A DNA stretch of 64,000 nucleotides from Halodurantibacterium flavum (GCF_042681825.1 NZ_JBHUGH010000011.1:95863-159862); one strand, 5' to 3'. Shown: positions 44,910 to 53,212, numbered from the stretch's first letter. Numbers and translations are program-made. Notes: generated from the letters alone by a model not told the origin.

Positions 44910-45869
44910 ATGTCCAGATATGACCGCACCCCACGCGCCGGCCCGGACCGGACGAACCTGTACGATGAAATCACCAACAAGATCATCGCCGAGCTGGAAG
45001 CCGGCCGCGTGCCCTGGGTGCAGCCCTGGGGCACGTCTGCGGCGAAAGCCCCGCTCGGCCTGCCGAAGAATGCCAGCACGGGCCGAAGCTACAGCGGCAT
45101 CAACATCCTTCTCCTCTGGGGCGCCGTCGTCCAGCACGGCTTCCCCGGCCAGGGCTGGCTCACTTTCCGGCAGGCCCTTTCCCTTGGCGGCAATGTGCGC
45201 AAGGGCGAGCGCGGCACCACCGTCGTCTATGCCGACCGCTTCGTTCCCGAGGACGAGAAGAAGCGCGCCACCGAGACTGGAGAAGAGGCGCAGGCCGTTC
45301 CGTTCCTCAAACGGTTCACCGTGTTCAACACGGCGCAATGCGAGGGGCTGCCCGACGATATCGCCGTCACCATCCCGCCGCCACCCGGCCTGATCGAGCC
45401 GAAGGTCGAGGCGCTCATCAAGGCGACCGGCATCGACTTCCGCATCGGCGGCGACAAGGCGTTCTACGTTCCCGCCCACGACTATGTGGTCGTGCCGCCG
45501 CCGCAAGCCTACTACGAGCCGATCAACTGGCATCGGACCGCACTGCACGAAATCGGTCACGCCAGCGGTCATCACAGCCGGCTCAACCGCGATCTTTCCG
45601 GATCCGTCGGCTCGAAGAAATACGCCTTCGAAGAAATGATCGCTGAACAGATTTCGGCTTTCTGCTGCGCTTCGCTCGGCATCGTCCCGACCGTGCGCCA
45701 TGCAGATTACATCGGCTCCTGGCTCGACGTCATGCGCGAGGATTCCCGCGCCATCGTCCGTGCCGCCTCGCAGGCCAGCAAAGCGGCGGACTGGATCCTG
45801 TCCTTCCTTCCGGATGCTGACAGCCCCGCCGTCGATGCCGAGATCATCGACAGGAGGGCAGCGGCATGA
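44910..45869 (+). CDS. ardC: ArdC-like antirestriction protein / zincin-like metallopeptidase
   Basis: A 319-residue protein. The N-terminal domain (about 10-140: NLYDEITNKIIAELEAGRVPWVQPW...) is the ssDNA-binding ArdC_N fold; the C-terminal domain is zincin-like with HEIGH at 213-217. ArdC proteins of conjugative elements protect incoming single-stranded DNA from host restriction (family knowledge). It is the first gene after the defence island and overlaps the DUF2958 gene (ATGA). The start has GGAG 7 bases upstream, at the edge of the structured leader. Confidence 0.88.
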   Translation: MSRYDRTPRAGPDRTNLYDEITNKIIAELEAGRVPWVQPWGTSAAKAPLGLPKNASTGRSYSGINILLLWGAVVQHGFPGQGWLTFRQALSLGGNVRKGERGTTVVYADRFVPEDEKKRATETGEEAQAVPFLKRFTVFNTAQCEGLPDDIAVTIPPPPGLIEPKVEALIKATGIDFRIGGDKAFYVPAHDYVVVPPPQAYYEPINWHRTALHEIGHASGHHSRLNRDLSGSVGSKKYAFEEMIAEQISAFCCASLGIVPTVRHADYIGSWLDVMREDSRAIVRAASQASKAADWILSFLPDADSPAVDAEIIDRRAAA

Positions 45870-46267
45870 TCCTCCTGACACCCGAACTGCGCGTTCGCCT
45901 GCTCGCCAATGGCCGTCAGCGCGACGTCGACCATGTGCCGGTCGTGAAATTCTACAATCCGTTCGGCGAAGGCGTCTGGCTCGCGACCGAGCTGGATCCG
46001 GACGGCGACATCATGTTCGGCCTCGCCGATATCGGCTATCCGGAGCTTGGCAGCTTCTCGCTGGAGGAAATGGAGTCCATCCGGTTGCCCTTCGGCATGG
46101 GGATCGAGCGGGACCTGCTCTTTACCGGGGATTTCCCGATCTCGGTCTGGGCTGACGCGGCAAGAGAGGCTGGCAGCATACGTGCGGCCGAGCGCATTCT
46201 TTACGCCCGCGCCCGCGGCGCCGCGTCCAACCTCACTCCCCCTGATACGGAAACCCGGAAAGCCTGA
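45866..46267 (+). CDS. DUF2958 domain protein
   Basis: A 133-residue protein of the DUF2958 family, which commonly follows ardC in alphaproteobacterial integrative elements and plasmids. Landmarks are PVVKFYNPFGEGVWLATELDPDGDIMFGLADIGYPELG and the LPFGMGIERDLLF block. It overlaps ardC by 4 bases. Function unknown. Confidence 0.82.
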   Translation: MILLTPELRVRLLANGRQRDVDHVPVVKFYNPFGEGVWLATELDPDGDIMFGLADIGYPELGSFSLEEMESIRLPFGMGIERDLLFTGDFPISVWADAAREAGSIRAAERILYARARGAASNLTPPDTETRKA

Positions 46268-46386
46268 TTTCCGGCTCTCCGGCTTGCGATCCTGCGCCGC
46301 TCTCTCCGAGGCAGAGGGCGGCGCGTCTCGCCGTGACGCGGTGAAAGTCCCGGCACCCGGCCGGCTGCCCGTCGGGGAATCCGAAC

Positions 46387-46875
46387 ATGACGCGACATCA
46401 CAGAAAACTCACCATCGAGCCGCAGCCTCTCCGGTTCTCGGCCCAGGAGCAGGCCGTCGTCTACGAGGCCCGCCAGATCCTGCTGCGCCACCTCAACCAG
46501 AACCCGGTCCTGTCCTCCTGGCAGGCGGTTCTTGACTATTGTGCCATCACCATCCGTGGAGAGGTAGAGCGCTTCCATGTCCTCTATCTCGACCGAAAGA
46601 ACCGGCTCATCTCGGACGAATGCCTCGCCATCGGCACGGTCGATCATGTCCCGGTCTATCCCCGGGAAGTGCTGCGGCGGAGCCTGGCGCTCAACGCGAC
46701 CGCGCTGATCATCGTGCACAATCATCCGGCCGGCGATCCCGAACCCTCGGCCGCCGACCTCGCTATGACGAAGGAAATCCAGAAGGGCTGCAAGGTTCTG
46801 GGCGTAACGCTGCATGACCACATCATCGTCGGTATCGGCCGGGAGGTCAGTCTGCGCGCCCGAGGCGAAATCTGA
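46387..46875 (+). CDS. RadC-like JAB domain protein
   Basis: A 162-residue RadC family protein. The JAMM metal site is complete: His111 and His113 (HNHPAGDP) with Asp124. Plasmid- and element-borne RadC homologues are very common, but the activity is unproven; a DNA-repair name is historic. Upstream (46268-46386) is a GC-rich non-coding stretch with hairpin potential, perhaps a divergent variant of the structured leaders. Confidence 0.87.
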   Translation: MTRHHRKLTIEPQPLRFSAQEQAVVYEARQILLRHLNQNPVLSSWQAVLDYCAITIRGEVERFHVLYLDRKNRLISDECLAIGTVDHVPVYPREVLRRSLALNATALIIVHNHPAGDPEPSAADLAMTKEIQKGCKVLGVTLHDHIIVGIGREVSLRARGEI

Positions 46876-46990
46876 TTGCTTGTCGGACAGCCTGACGGGC
46901 TCGGCTTCTCCGCACGCGGTTTCCCGGTGGCTTCCAGTCACAGGAAGCCGACCGCGCTGCCCGCAGAGTCAGAGGAGGGAAGGTGTTTTC

Positions 46991-47038
46991 GCGACGGGTC
47001 GGAAGCGGAGAGAGAGGCTCTCGGCGCCCGTCGCGGAG
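46991..47038 (+). promoter_or_regulatory. structured leader B (ParB-like gene)
   Basis: Outer stem GCGACGGG (46991-46998) with CCCGTCGC (47027-47034), perfect over 8 bp; inner hairpin GAGAG-AGAGG-CTCTC (47008-47022). GGAG follows directly at 47035-47038, 9 bases before the ATG. Confidence 0.62.
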
Positions 47039-47047
47039 ACTACCCTG

Positions 47048-49192
47048 ATGGCTACTGCCGCTCAGAAACTCACCCTGTCGCCCTCGCGCGACATTCCCTT
47101 CAACAAGCTCGTTCTCAGCCAGTCGAATGTCCGGCGCGTCAAGGCCGGCGTTTCAGTCGAGGAACTGGCTGAGGACATCGCCCGCCGCGGCACGCTCCTC
47201 CAGAGCCTCAATGTCCGCCCCGTGCTCGATGCCGACGGCAACGAGACCGGCATGTACGAAGTGCCGGCCGGCGGCCGCCGCTATCAGGCCCTGGCGATCC
47301 TCGTGAAGCAGAAGCGTCTCGCGAAGACCGCGCCGGTGCCCTGCGTCGTTCGCGATCCCTCGACGCAGATCCTCGCCGAGGACGACAGCCTGGCCGAAAA
47401 CACCCAGCGCGTGGCTCTGCATCCCCTCGACCAGTTCCGCGCCTTCCTCGACATGCGCAACAAGGGCATGACCGAAGAGGAGATCGCGGCCGCCTTCTTT
47501 ACCACGGTTCAGGTCGTCAGGCAGCGGCTTCGCCTCGCCACCGTCTCTCCCGTGCTGCTCGACGTCTATGCCGAGGACGGCATGACGCTGGAGATGCTGA
47601 TGGCCTTCACCGTCAATCCCGACCATGCCCGTCAGGAACAGGTCTGGGAGAGCATCCGCAATTCCTGGCAGAAGGAGCCGTGGCAGATCCGGCGCATGCT
47701 GACCGAAACCACCGTCCCGGCGTCCGACAAGCGCGCCCGCTTCATCGGCCTCGAAGCCTATGAGGCGGCGGGCGGCGCGATTCTGCGCGATCTCTTCTCC
47801 CACGACAATGACGGCTGGCTGCAGGACGTCTCCCTGCTCGACCGCCTGGTTGACGAGAAGCTGAAGGTGATGGCCGACGAGATTGCCGACCAGGGCTGGA
47901 AGTGGATCGACGCTTCGGTCGAACTCCCCTACGGCCATGCCAGCGGCCTGCGCAAGCTGACCGGCACGGCGCAGGACCTCACCGAAGACGAACGGGCGGC
48001 CCGCGAGGCTCTCCGCAATGAGTATGACGATCTCGAATCGGAATATGCGGAGGCCGACGATCTGCCCGAAGAGGTGGATCAGCGTCTCGCCGAGATCGAG
48101 GCCGCCCTCGACGCCTTCGAGAACCGCCCCGTCAGCTTCGATCCGGACGAGATCGCCCGCGCCGGCGTTTTCCTCAGTATCGACCGGGACGGCCAACTCG
48201 TCGTCGATCGCGGCTATGTCCGTCCCGAGGACGAGCCCGAAGCCGCCGTCGAGGGCGACGACTCCGGGACCGGTGACGAGGCCGACATCGACCGCGTTGA
48301 CGCCGATGTCGATCCTTCGGCTCGGCGCGCCGCAATCACCATCGGCAGCCAGCCGACGGACACGGATGACGACGAAGGCGACGTCATCAAGCCGCTGCCG
48401 GAACGCCTGGTGACGGAGCTGACGGCCGAGCGGACACTTGCGCTGCGCGACAGGCTGGCGAACAACCCGTCCGTCGCGTTCCTGGCCGTGCTGCACAAGT
48501 TCTGCCGGGACGTCTTCTCCCGCTACACCTCCTACAGCCCGGCCATGGAAGTCTCGGTGCGCAACACCGGCTTCTCCCTGCAAGCGCCGGGCCTGAAGGA
48601 CACCCCGGCGGCGCAGGCCATCGAGGAGCGCCACAAGGCATGGGAGGCGCGCATGCCGACCGACGAGGCCTCCCTCTGGGATTGGCTGATCTCTCTCGAA
48701 GGCACCGAGCAGGCGGCGCTCTTTGCGCATTGCGCGGCTTTCGGGGTCAACGCCCTTTACGAGAAGGCCGATCGCTACGGCGGCGGCACCGTCACCGTGC
48801 ACGGCATCCAGCAGCGTCTTGCCGAGGCCGATCGTCTCGCACGCGCTGTCGAACTCGACATGGTGGAAGCAGGCTGGAGGCCGACGGTCGAGAACTATCT
48901 CGGCCGCGTCACCAAGCCTCGCATCCTCGAAGCCGTGCGCGAGGGGGCGGGCGAGCGCGCGGCCGAGCTGATCGACCATCTCAAGAAGGGCGACATGGCC
49001 AGGGAGGCCGAACGCCTGCTGGCCGATACCGGCTGGCTTCCCGAGCCGCTGCGCCTGGTCGCGGAAGAGCCAGCGGAGCTTTCGGCCGAGCACGACGACG
49101 GTGAGGCATTGCCAGACTTCCTCGCTGGCGACGACGAGCACGATGCGACTGACGGCACCGACGAGCCGGCGGTTCTCGTCGCCGCTGAGTGA
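47048..49192 (+). CDS. ParB/RepB-like partition protein
   Basis: A 714-residue protein. The N-terminal ParB/sulfiredoxin-like domain (about 15-125) has GGRRYQAL and the arginine/asparagine motif DSLAENTQRVALHPLDQFRAF; a helix-turn-helix follows (TEEEIAAAFFTTVQVVRQRL). The rest is a long acidic, helical C-terminal region, a type frequent in large mobile elements, where it may act in copy maintenance or gene control and not classical partition. ATG 47048 is chosen because the leader and GGAG precede it. No parA is visible nearby. Confidence 0.85.
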   Translation: MATAAQKLTLSPSRDIPFNKLVLSQSNVRRVKAGVSVEELAEDIARRGTLLQSLNVRPVLDADGNETGMYEVPAGGRRYQALAILVKQKRLAKTAPVPCVVRDPSTQILAEDDSLAENTQRVALHPLDQFRAFLDMRNKGMTEEEIAAAFFTTVQVVRQRLRLATVSPVLLDVYAEDGMTLEMLMAFTVNPDHARQEQVWESIRNSWQKEPWQIRRMLTETTVPASDKRARFIGLEAYEAAGGAILRDLFSHDNDGWLQDVSLLDRLVDEKLKVMADEIADQGWKWIDASVELPYGHASGLRKLTGTAQDLTEDERAAREALRNEYDDLESEYAEADDLPEEVDQRLAEIEAALDAFENRPVSFDPDEIARAGVFLSIDRDGQLVVDRGYVRPEDEPEAAVEGDDSGTGDEADIDRVDADVDPSARRAAITIGSQPTDTDDDEGDVIKPLPERLVTELTAERTLALRDRLANNPSVAFLAVLHKFCRDVFSRYTSYSPAMEVSVRNTGFSLQAPGLKDTPAAQAIEERHKAWEARMPTDEASLWDWLISLEGTEQAALFAHCAAFGVNALYEKADRYGGGTVTVHGIQQRLAEADRLARAVELDMVEAGWRPTVENYLGRVTKPRILEAVREGAGERAAELIDHLKKGDMAREAERLLADTGWLPEPLRLVAEEPAELSAEHDDGEALPDFLAGDDEHDATDGTDEPAVLVAAE

Positions 49193-49203
49193 CACGCATC
49201 TGC

Positions 49204-49231
49204 GGGGCGGCTCCGGTCGCCCCGTCTTTTT
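49204..49231 (+). terminator. intrinsic terminator after the ParB-like gene
   Basis: GGGGCGGC-TCCG-GTCGCCCC followed by GTCTTTTT, 12 bases after the stop codon. Confidence 0.8.
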
Positions 49232-49251
49232 CCTCACTTTCCACTCGCTAG

Positions 49252-49287
49252 GCCCGGCATTCCGCTGGGCTGGTTTCGTTTCAGGAG
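49252..49287 (+). promoter_or_regulatory. hairpin-SD leader a
   Basis: Hairpin GCCCGGC-ATTCC-GCTGGGC (49252-49270), then TTTCGTTTCAGGAG; ATG at 49295. The same module precedes the genes at 49844 and 52551. Confidence 0.5.
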
Positions 49288-49294
49288 ACCAACA

Positions 49295-49771
49295 ATGTCC
49301 GCTTCCCTTGTCCTCGACATAGCTCCGCTCGGCTCGCTGATTGCCTATGCCGACGGAGAGCCCAAGCCACCCGCCCGCTTCACGAAGAAGCTGGCAGCCT
49401 GGGAACGTCGCAACGGTGTCGGCCGTCTCGTGCGCAAGGAGCCCGCGCGCGAGCGCCCGACCTACACAACCCCGCCATGCTTCACCCTGCATGAAGGCAA
49501 TTTCGGTCAGGGCGGCATCATCCTCGTTACGGTCATGCGCACCTATGGCATCGACAGCGACCTGACCTTCCGGGTCGTCGAGCGCCCGAGGGTCGGTCAG
49601 GTCCGCGTCGTGCAGGATGTCGGCGACAACGTCGAACTGCTGCATCTGGCGGAGAGTCGTGAAGCTGCCGAACTCTGGCTGGCGAAGACCGGATACAGCC
49701 GTGCCCGGCTTGAGGACGTCACGGCCGATGAGGTCGGTGCCGATGTCGTCGAGGGCCGCGCTGCCGCCTGA
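49295..49771 (+). CDS. conserved element protein of unknown function
   Basis: A 158-residue soluble protein with no domain that I recognise. It starts after TCAGGAG with 7 bases spacing. Composition and codon use match the backbone genes on both sides. It reads MSASLVLDIAPLGSLIAY, then a basic helix (KKLAAWERRNG) and a beta-rich second half. Proteins of this type are typical of the small-gene row between parB and the helicase gene in related elements. Confidence 0.7.
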   Translation: MSASLVLDIAPLGSLIAYADGEPKPPARFTKKLAAWERRNGVGRLVRKEPARERPTYTTPPCFTLHEGNFGQGGIILVTVMRTYGIDSDLTFRVVERPRVGQVRVVQDVGDNVELLHLAESREAAELWLAKTGYSRARLEDVTADEVGADVVEGRAAA

Positions 49772-49793
49772 CCGTCGCTCAATCCCGTCTACC

Positions 49794-49837
49794 TGGCCCG
49801 CCGTCGAACGACCGCGGGCCATTTTCGTTTTCAGGAG
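49794..49837 (+). promoter_or_regulatory. hairpin-SD leader b
   Basis: Hairpin TGGCCCG (49794-49800) with CGGGCCA (49815-49821), then TTTTCGTTTTCAGGAG; ATG at 49844. Confidence 0.5.
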
Positions 49838-49843
49838 AAACCC

Positions 49844-50113
49844 ATGGCCATTCCCGATTACGCCCGCACCAACTTCAACACCCTGCTGCGCGCGGCGGGC
49901 GACGGCAATCTCGCACTCATGAAGTGCCTGGATGCCGTCACCCGCGAGCCGCGCTATGTCCTGTGCGCCGTGGGGCGCGCGGACGACGGCGATTACGTCA
50001 TGACGCCGTTCGGCCATCTTGCAGACGGCGATCCCTATGACGCCTACCTGCCGCCCGACCCTGACGATCCAACCGGCTTTCTGCCGAACAGCGAAGGCGA
50101 GGGCGCAGCATGA
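49844..50113 (+). CDS. DUF6117-type protein
   Basis: An 89-residue protein that matches the small DUF6117 family: MAIPDYARTNFNTLLRAAGDGNLALMKC...RYVLCAVGR...TPFGHL. It is frequent in alphaproteobacterial integrative elements and its role is unknown. Its stop overlaps the next start (ATGA). Confidence 0.75.
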   Translation: MAIPDYARTNFNTLLRAAGDGNLALMKCLDAVTREPRYVLCAVGRADDGDYVMTPFGHLADGDPYDAYLPPDPDDPTGFLPNSEGEGAA

Positions 50114-50406
50114 TGACGGTGGAGGAGATATTCGCCGAGGACCGCCGCAATCCTCCCCCGGAGCGCTCGCTTCCGTGGGCGGAAACCCGTGGTGGCGTCA
50201 CCGTCGTTGTGGAGCCGAAGCCGCATTGGGCCGGCGACATGCGGGCTTTTCGGCTCGATGCCCGTGAATACTGCCACTATGCCGACTGGAGTGCGAACGG
50301 CGGCCGGGCGCGGTTCTACGGCCATATCGATACCTGCGGCGGCGATCTGCTTCTGAAGGCTCGCGTTATGGTCGCCCGAGAGATCGCGGACCGGCTTTGG
50401 GGCTGA
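50110..50406 (+). CDS. small conserved element protein
   Basis: A 98-residue protein starting ATGATG, overlapping the DUF6117 gene. It carries a compact alpha/beta pattern (VTVVVEPKPHWAGDMRAFRLDAREYCHYADW, then GHIDTCGGDLLLKARV). No known domain. Translational coupling implies joint function with the upstream gene. Confidence 0.65.
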   Translation: MMTVEEIFAEDRRNPPPERSLPWAETRGGVTVVVEPKPHWAGDMRAFRLDAREYCHYADWSANGGRARFYGHIDTCGGDLLLKARVMVAREIADRLWG

Positions 50407-50790
50407 TCCGTTTCGGCCCGTTTGGCTATGTCAGGCCCTATCGTGCTGAGTACAGCCGTTAATCCTGCCAGAGGTCGCGTTCCAGTTTGCATGGGCCGCC
50501 ATCGTTTGTCCGGGCGCGGGACGGCTTCCGCGGCCTGCAACACCGATCTGATAAGACCGGCCTGGGGGAGGCTGGCAGCGAAGGCGCTGGCACCTGCGAC
50601 GGGTGCCGGCTTCCAGTCAGATGCAAAGCACCACCCCCGCTTCCATTCGCGAACCTTGGTCCGAACCGTCTCTTCGTCAATCAACCCCGGAGGGGTCGGC
50701 TTACGCGAGCGTGCCGCCCTCGCGGATTCGGACGAGCCGAACGCGCGAGGGTGATTGCAGATCCGGTCAGACACTTCGGGCGCCTGTCGC
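50407..50790. other. unassigned stretch between small genes
   Basis: Both strands have open frames here (plus 50422-50754, minus 50316-50774), but neither has a good ribosome binding site or a recognisable domain, and they overlap each other. I make no gene call. The right end holds the hairpin before the 54-residue gene. Confidence 0.4.
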
Positions 50791-50809
50791 GCGGGGGATG
50801 GTCCCCCGC
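50791..50809 (+). promoter_or_regulatory. strong hairpin before the 54-residue gene
   Basis: GCGGGGGA-TGG-TCCCCCGC, a perfect 8-bp stem, 23 bases before the ATG at 50833; AGGAG lies between. Confidence 0.5.
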
Positions 50810-50832
50810 CTCCAAAGACAGGAGCCGGAACA

Positions 50833-50997
50833 ATGTCCTATGCAGATGCCACCGCTTTCGCCGCCAGCCTCGCCGAAACCCTGATGGTCTCGATCGTCGT
50901 GTTCCAGGCCGGGGACGGAACCCACGGCGTTTGCCCCGCCGGCGAATTCGACGGCGATGAGGACATGGTCGAATTTGAGATCGATCCCTGGCAGTGA
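50833..50997 (+). CDS. 54-residue acidic protein
   Basis: A short acidic protein (MSYADATAFAASLAETLMVSIVVFQAGDG...DMVEFEIDPWQ) with AGGAG 8 bases upstream. No known domain. The helix-strand pattern and the clean ribosome binding site support a real gene. Its stop codon lies inside a 20-bp perfect palindrome. Confidence 0.6.
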   Translation: MSYADATAFAASLAETLMVSIVVFQAGDGTHGVCPAGEFDGDEDMVEFEIDPWQ

Positions 50998-51013
50998 GGC
51001 GCATGCGCCTCAC
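50994..51013. repeat. 20-bp perfect palindrome
   Basis: GTGAGGCGCATGCGCCTCAC overlaps the stop of the preceding small gene. No T-tract follows. It could be a protein-binding site or an RNA hairpin. Confidence 0.5.
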
Positions 51014-51245
51014 ATCAACGGCCCAAAGCAACCTGCGCCCGGGCCTTGGGCACAGCCGCGCCGGCGCGGGGTGCGATCCCAATCAGCCGGATTTGCTGCC
51101 GCGACATGCGCTCACGTTGCCATCGATGCCCGGGCGAACGCGCCCGGCGTCACGCCCAAATGGCGTCGGAACGATCAAATGGCTCCGATCGAAGAAACCG
51201 ACTCTCACGCCGGATTAAAGAGCGAGAGGACGGTTGCGAGGGCCA
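51014..51245. other. non-coding stretch before structured leader C
   Basis: No supported gene. GC-rich, with several short inverted repeats (for example near 51129-51150). Confidence 0.4.
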
Positions 51246-51293
51246 TGACGGGTTGGTTGCCGGAGAGAGAGGCTCCCGGCGCCCGTCACGGAG
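51246..51293 (+). promoter_or_regulatory. structured leader C
   Basis: Outer stem TGACGGG (51246-51252) with CCCGTCA (51282-51288); the inner arm contains GAGAGAGAGGCTCC. GGAG (51290-51293) follows, 9 bases before the ATG at 51303. The T-A pair at the base replaces the C-G and T-G pairs of leaders B and A. Confidence 0.6.
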
Positions 51294-51302
51294 CGTCAGC
51301 CG

Positions 51303-51860
51303 ATGGCCCTTGCACATCAAACCACCTTCGCCCCAATCGGAAAAATTCTTGCCGAACGGGTGCTTCCCAGACTTGAGCACACGCAGAAGCGCCCCTTGCG
51401 TGTCGCCTGCCTCGGCACGGTCAGCTATGACGGCGCCACCGAAGCAGATTGCGTCGACCGCAGCATCCCGATCGGTGAAGCCTCATCGCCGCAGGATGCC
51501 ATGGCCGTTGCCGCAATGCGGGTCTCGCACGGTGACATCCGGGTCACACCGGACAATACGCTACGCTTCAGGCCACGGCTGATCGTTATTCAAGACAGCG
51601 GGTTTGGCCTCGTCATCGCCGGCGAAATCCGCGCCGGCATAATCCTCTGGCAGCAGCCTGTCGCCAGCAAGGCCGAAGCTACACTCGTTGTCGTCGAAGC
51701 CAGCCACCTGCGCGGCAGGGCCTTCGCCGCCGCCGGCCACGGAGATCACCCAGCGGCCCGCGATTTCCGCTTCCAGGCTACCCTACTCGAAGCGAGGCTG
51801 GTCGATCCCCGCTGGCGCGAGACTGCCTGCGAGCTGCTGCGGCTCCCGCAGGCCGCGTGA
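51303..51860 (+). CDS. conserved element protein of unknown function
   Basis: A 185-residue protein with no domain that I recognise. The N-terminal part is basic; the centre is beta-rich (RLIVIQDSGFGLVIAGEI) and the C-terminus helical. It sits behind structured leader C, so it is probably controlled together with ardC and the ParB-like gene. Confidence 0.68.
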   Translation: MALAHQTTFAPIGKILAERVLPRLEHTQKRPLRVACLGTVSYDGATEADCVDRSIPIGEASSPQDAMAVAAMRVSHGDIRVTPDNTLRFRPRLIVIQDSGFGLVIAGEIRAGIILWQQPVASKAEATLVVVEASHLRGRAFAAAGHGDHPAARDFRFQATLLEARLVDPRWRETACELLRLPQAA

Positions 51861-51886
51861 TTTCCCCTCCCACGATCACCATTCAT

Positions 51887-51918
51887 CCCGGCCTCCTGCC
51901 GGGCATTCACCTACGGAG
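51887..51918 (+). promoter_or_regulatory. hairpin-SD leader c (variant)
   Basis: Hairpin CCCGGC-CTCCT-GCCGGG (51887-51903) then CTACGGAG; ATG at 51925. The stem matches leaders a and d, but the TTTCGTTTCAGGAG tail is changed. Confidence 0.42.
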
Positions 51919-51924
51919 TCTCCC

Positions 51925-52275
51925 ATGCCGAAATTTGTCGTCAGCAAAGGCCATGACGCCTTTGTCTACTACGAAACCATCGTCGAGGGCGAATGGCTAG
52001 CCACCCGCTACGTGCAGGAATTCGATGACTACGAAATCGACGAGCATAACGGCGTTCGTCCGCTCGAAGATGGCGAGACCGTCGAGGCGTTTCTGTTCAT
52101 CAGCGTCACCTCTCAGGAGCGCGATGCCCTGCTGGCGGGCCTTCGCCTCCTTCAACTCGCACTCGCCGGCGAACACATCGACCCGCAGCTGAGAAGCATC
52201 CTCACCAATGACGGTGCTCACGCCGGCCTCGATCTCACCCAGATCGACGCCCTGTGCGAACGCACCAACATCTAG
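51925..52275 (+). CDS. small conserved element protein
   Basis: A 116-residue acidic protein (MPKFVVSKGHDAFVYYETIVEGEWLATRYVQEFDDYEIDE...). The start at 51925 follows CGGAG. No known domain. It lies in the row of small backbone genes and is followed 10 bases later by another. Confidence 0.65.
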   Translation: MPKFVVSKGHDAFVYYETIVEGEWLATRYVQEFDDYEIDEHNGVRPLEDGETVEAFLFISVTSQERDALLAGLRLLQLALAGEHIDPQLRSILTNDGAHAGLDLTQIDALCERTNI

Positions 52276-52285
52276 GAGGCGCCCG

Positions 52286-52480
52286 ATGTATGCCACTTAT
52301 CTGCGCCTCGATGTCCTCGTGTGGGACAGCGATCGCACGGTGATCCGCGCGGCACGCCGAAAGCTGGCTCAATCGGCCCAGCGCGATCCGGCCGTGCGGG
52401 ATGCGCGCAAGCGCTTCTATCGCAAGATGCTTCGCGACCATGCCGATGCCCAGCAGCTGGTGGTGCATTGTCGCCTCTGA
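52286..52480 (+). CDS. 64-residue basic protein
   Basis: MYATYLRLDVLVWDSDRTVIRAARRKLAQSAQRD..., basic and helical, with AGGAGG 6 bases upstream of the ATG. No known domain. The clear ribosome binding site and backbone-like codon use support it. Confidence 0.6.
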   Translation: MYATYLRLDVLVWDSDRTVIRAARRKLAQSAQRDPAVRDARKRFYRKMLRDHADAQQLVVHCRL

Positions 52481-52510
52481 CCCACCCGCACCGCAATTCC
52501 CGATCCCCGC

Positions 52511-52544
52511 CCCGGCCTCGCGCCGGGCTTTCTCGTTTCAGGAG
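52511..52544 (+). promoter_or_regulatory. hairpin-SD leader d
   Basis: Hairpin CCCGGC-CTCGC-GCCGGG (52511-52527) then TCTCGTTTCAGGAG; ATG at 52551. Confidence 0.5.
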
Positions 52545-52550
52545 CCTGTC

Positions 52551-52967
52551 ATGGCCGACTATTTCACGCACTTCTCCTGCCTGCTCAACGTCCGCACGCC
52601 CAAAAACGCAGCGCGCGCGCTCGAGCTCTACAATCGCATGCAGGAGGAAGGCGCCTCAGAAGATCCGCCATCCGAAAGCTTCCTCGTGTCGATCCAGCCC
52701 GAATATGGCGGCACACAGCTCTGGATGCGTGATGACGTCACCGGCGATCCCGAACGCCTGATCCAGTTCGTCAAGCTTTGCGCCAAGGAGTTCAGGCTGA
52801 CAGGCCGCTGGGGCTTTCAGTACGCCAACACCTGCTCGAAACCCTGCATCAACGCCTTTGGTGGCGGCGCGCATGTGCTCGACCTTGCAACCGGTGAGAC
52901 GGTCGCCTGGACCTATACCGACGGTTGGCTCGCCGAGGTTCTGGACGGAGGCGATCCCGATGCCTGA
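52551..52967 (+). CDS. conserved element protein of unknown function
   Basis: A 138-residue protein (MADYFTHFSCLLNVRTPKNAARALELYNRM...). The C-terminal half (RWGFQYANTCSKPCINAFGGGAHVLDLATGETVAW) is compact and beta-rich. It starts 6 bases after CAGGAG. Similar proteins occur in related elements, but no function is known to me. Confidence 0.68.
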   Translation: MADYFTHFSCLLNVRTPKNAARALELYNRMQEEGASEDPPSESFLVSIQPEYGGTQLWMRDDVTGDPERLIQFVKLCAKEFRLTGRWGFQYANTCSKPCINAFGGGAHVLDLATGETVAWTYTDGWLAEVLDGGDPDA

Positions 52968-53008
52968 GGTAATCGAAACAGGACCGCCTTGAAGGACAGT
53001 GCAAGAGC

Positions 53009-53212
53009 GTGCGCGACCAGCATGTTGAAAGGTGCTCGCGTCTTTTCCCCTCCAATGCGCACGAACGGCTCCAGCAACATGCCAAACAATTGTGCGGACA
53101 AGCCCTGTTACTTCTCACCTGGGCACGAACAGGATATATCAGCCCCGAGGAAGACAAGGCCGCCTTGTTCCAGTGGTACAAGGATCGGCAGAGCGCTTCC
53201 GCCGAAGACTGA
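53009..53212 (+). CDS. possible 67-residue protein
   Basis: A GTG-started frame whose second half (LLTWARTGYISPEEDKAALFQWYKDRQ) looks like a real protein, but there is no ribosome binding site and no known family. It could also be the remnant of a longer gene. The rest of 52968-53298 shows nothing else. Confidence 0.3.
   Translation: MRDQHVERCSRLFPSNAHERLQQHAKQLCGQALLLLTWARTGYISPEEDKAALFQWYKDRQSASAED

Noticed and set aside
47153..50017. A 954-codon minus-strand open frame over the ParB-like gene
   Set aside because: Antisense shadow of the ParB-like coding region with no recognisable domain or ribosome binding site.
50316..50774. Two overlapping opposite frames between the small genes
   Set aside because: Parts look protein-like, but no ribosome binding site or family supports either, so neither was called as a gene.
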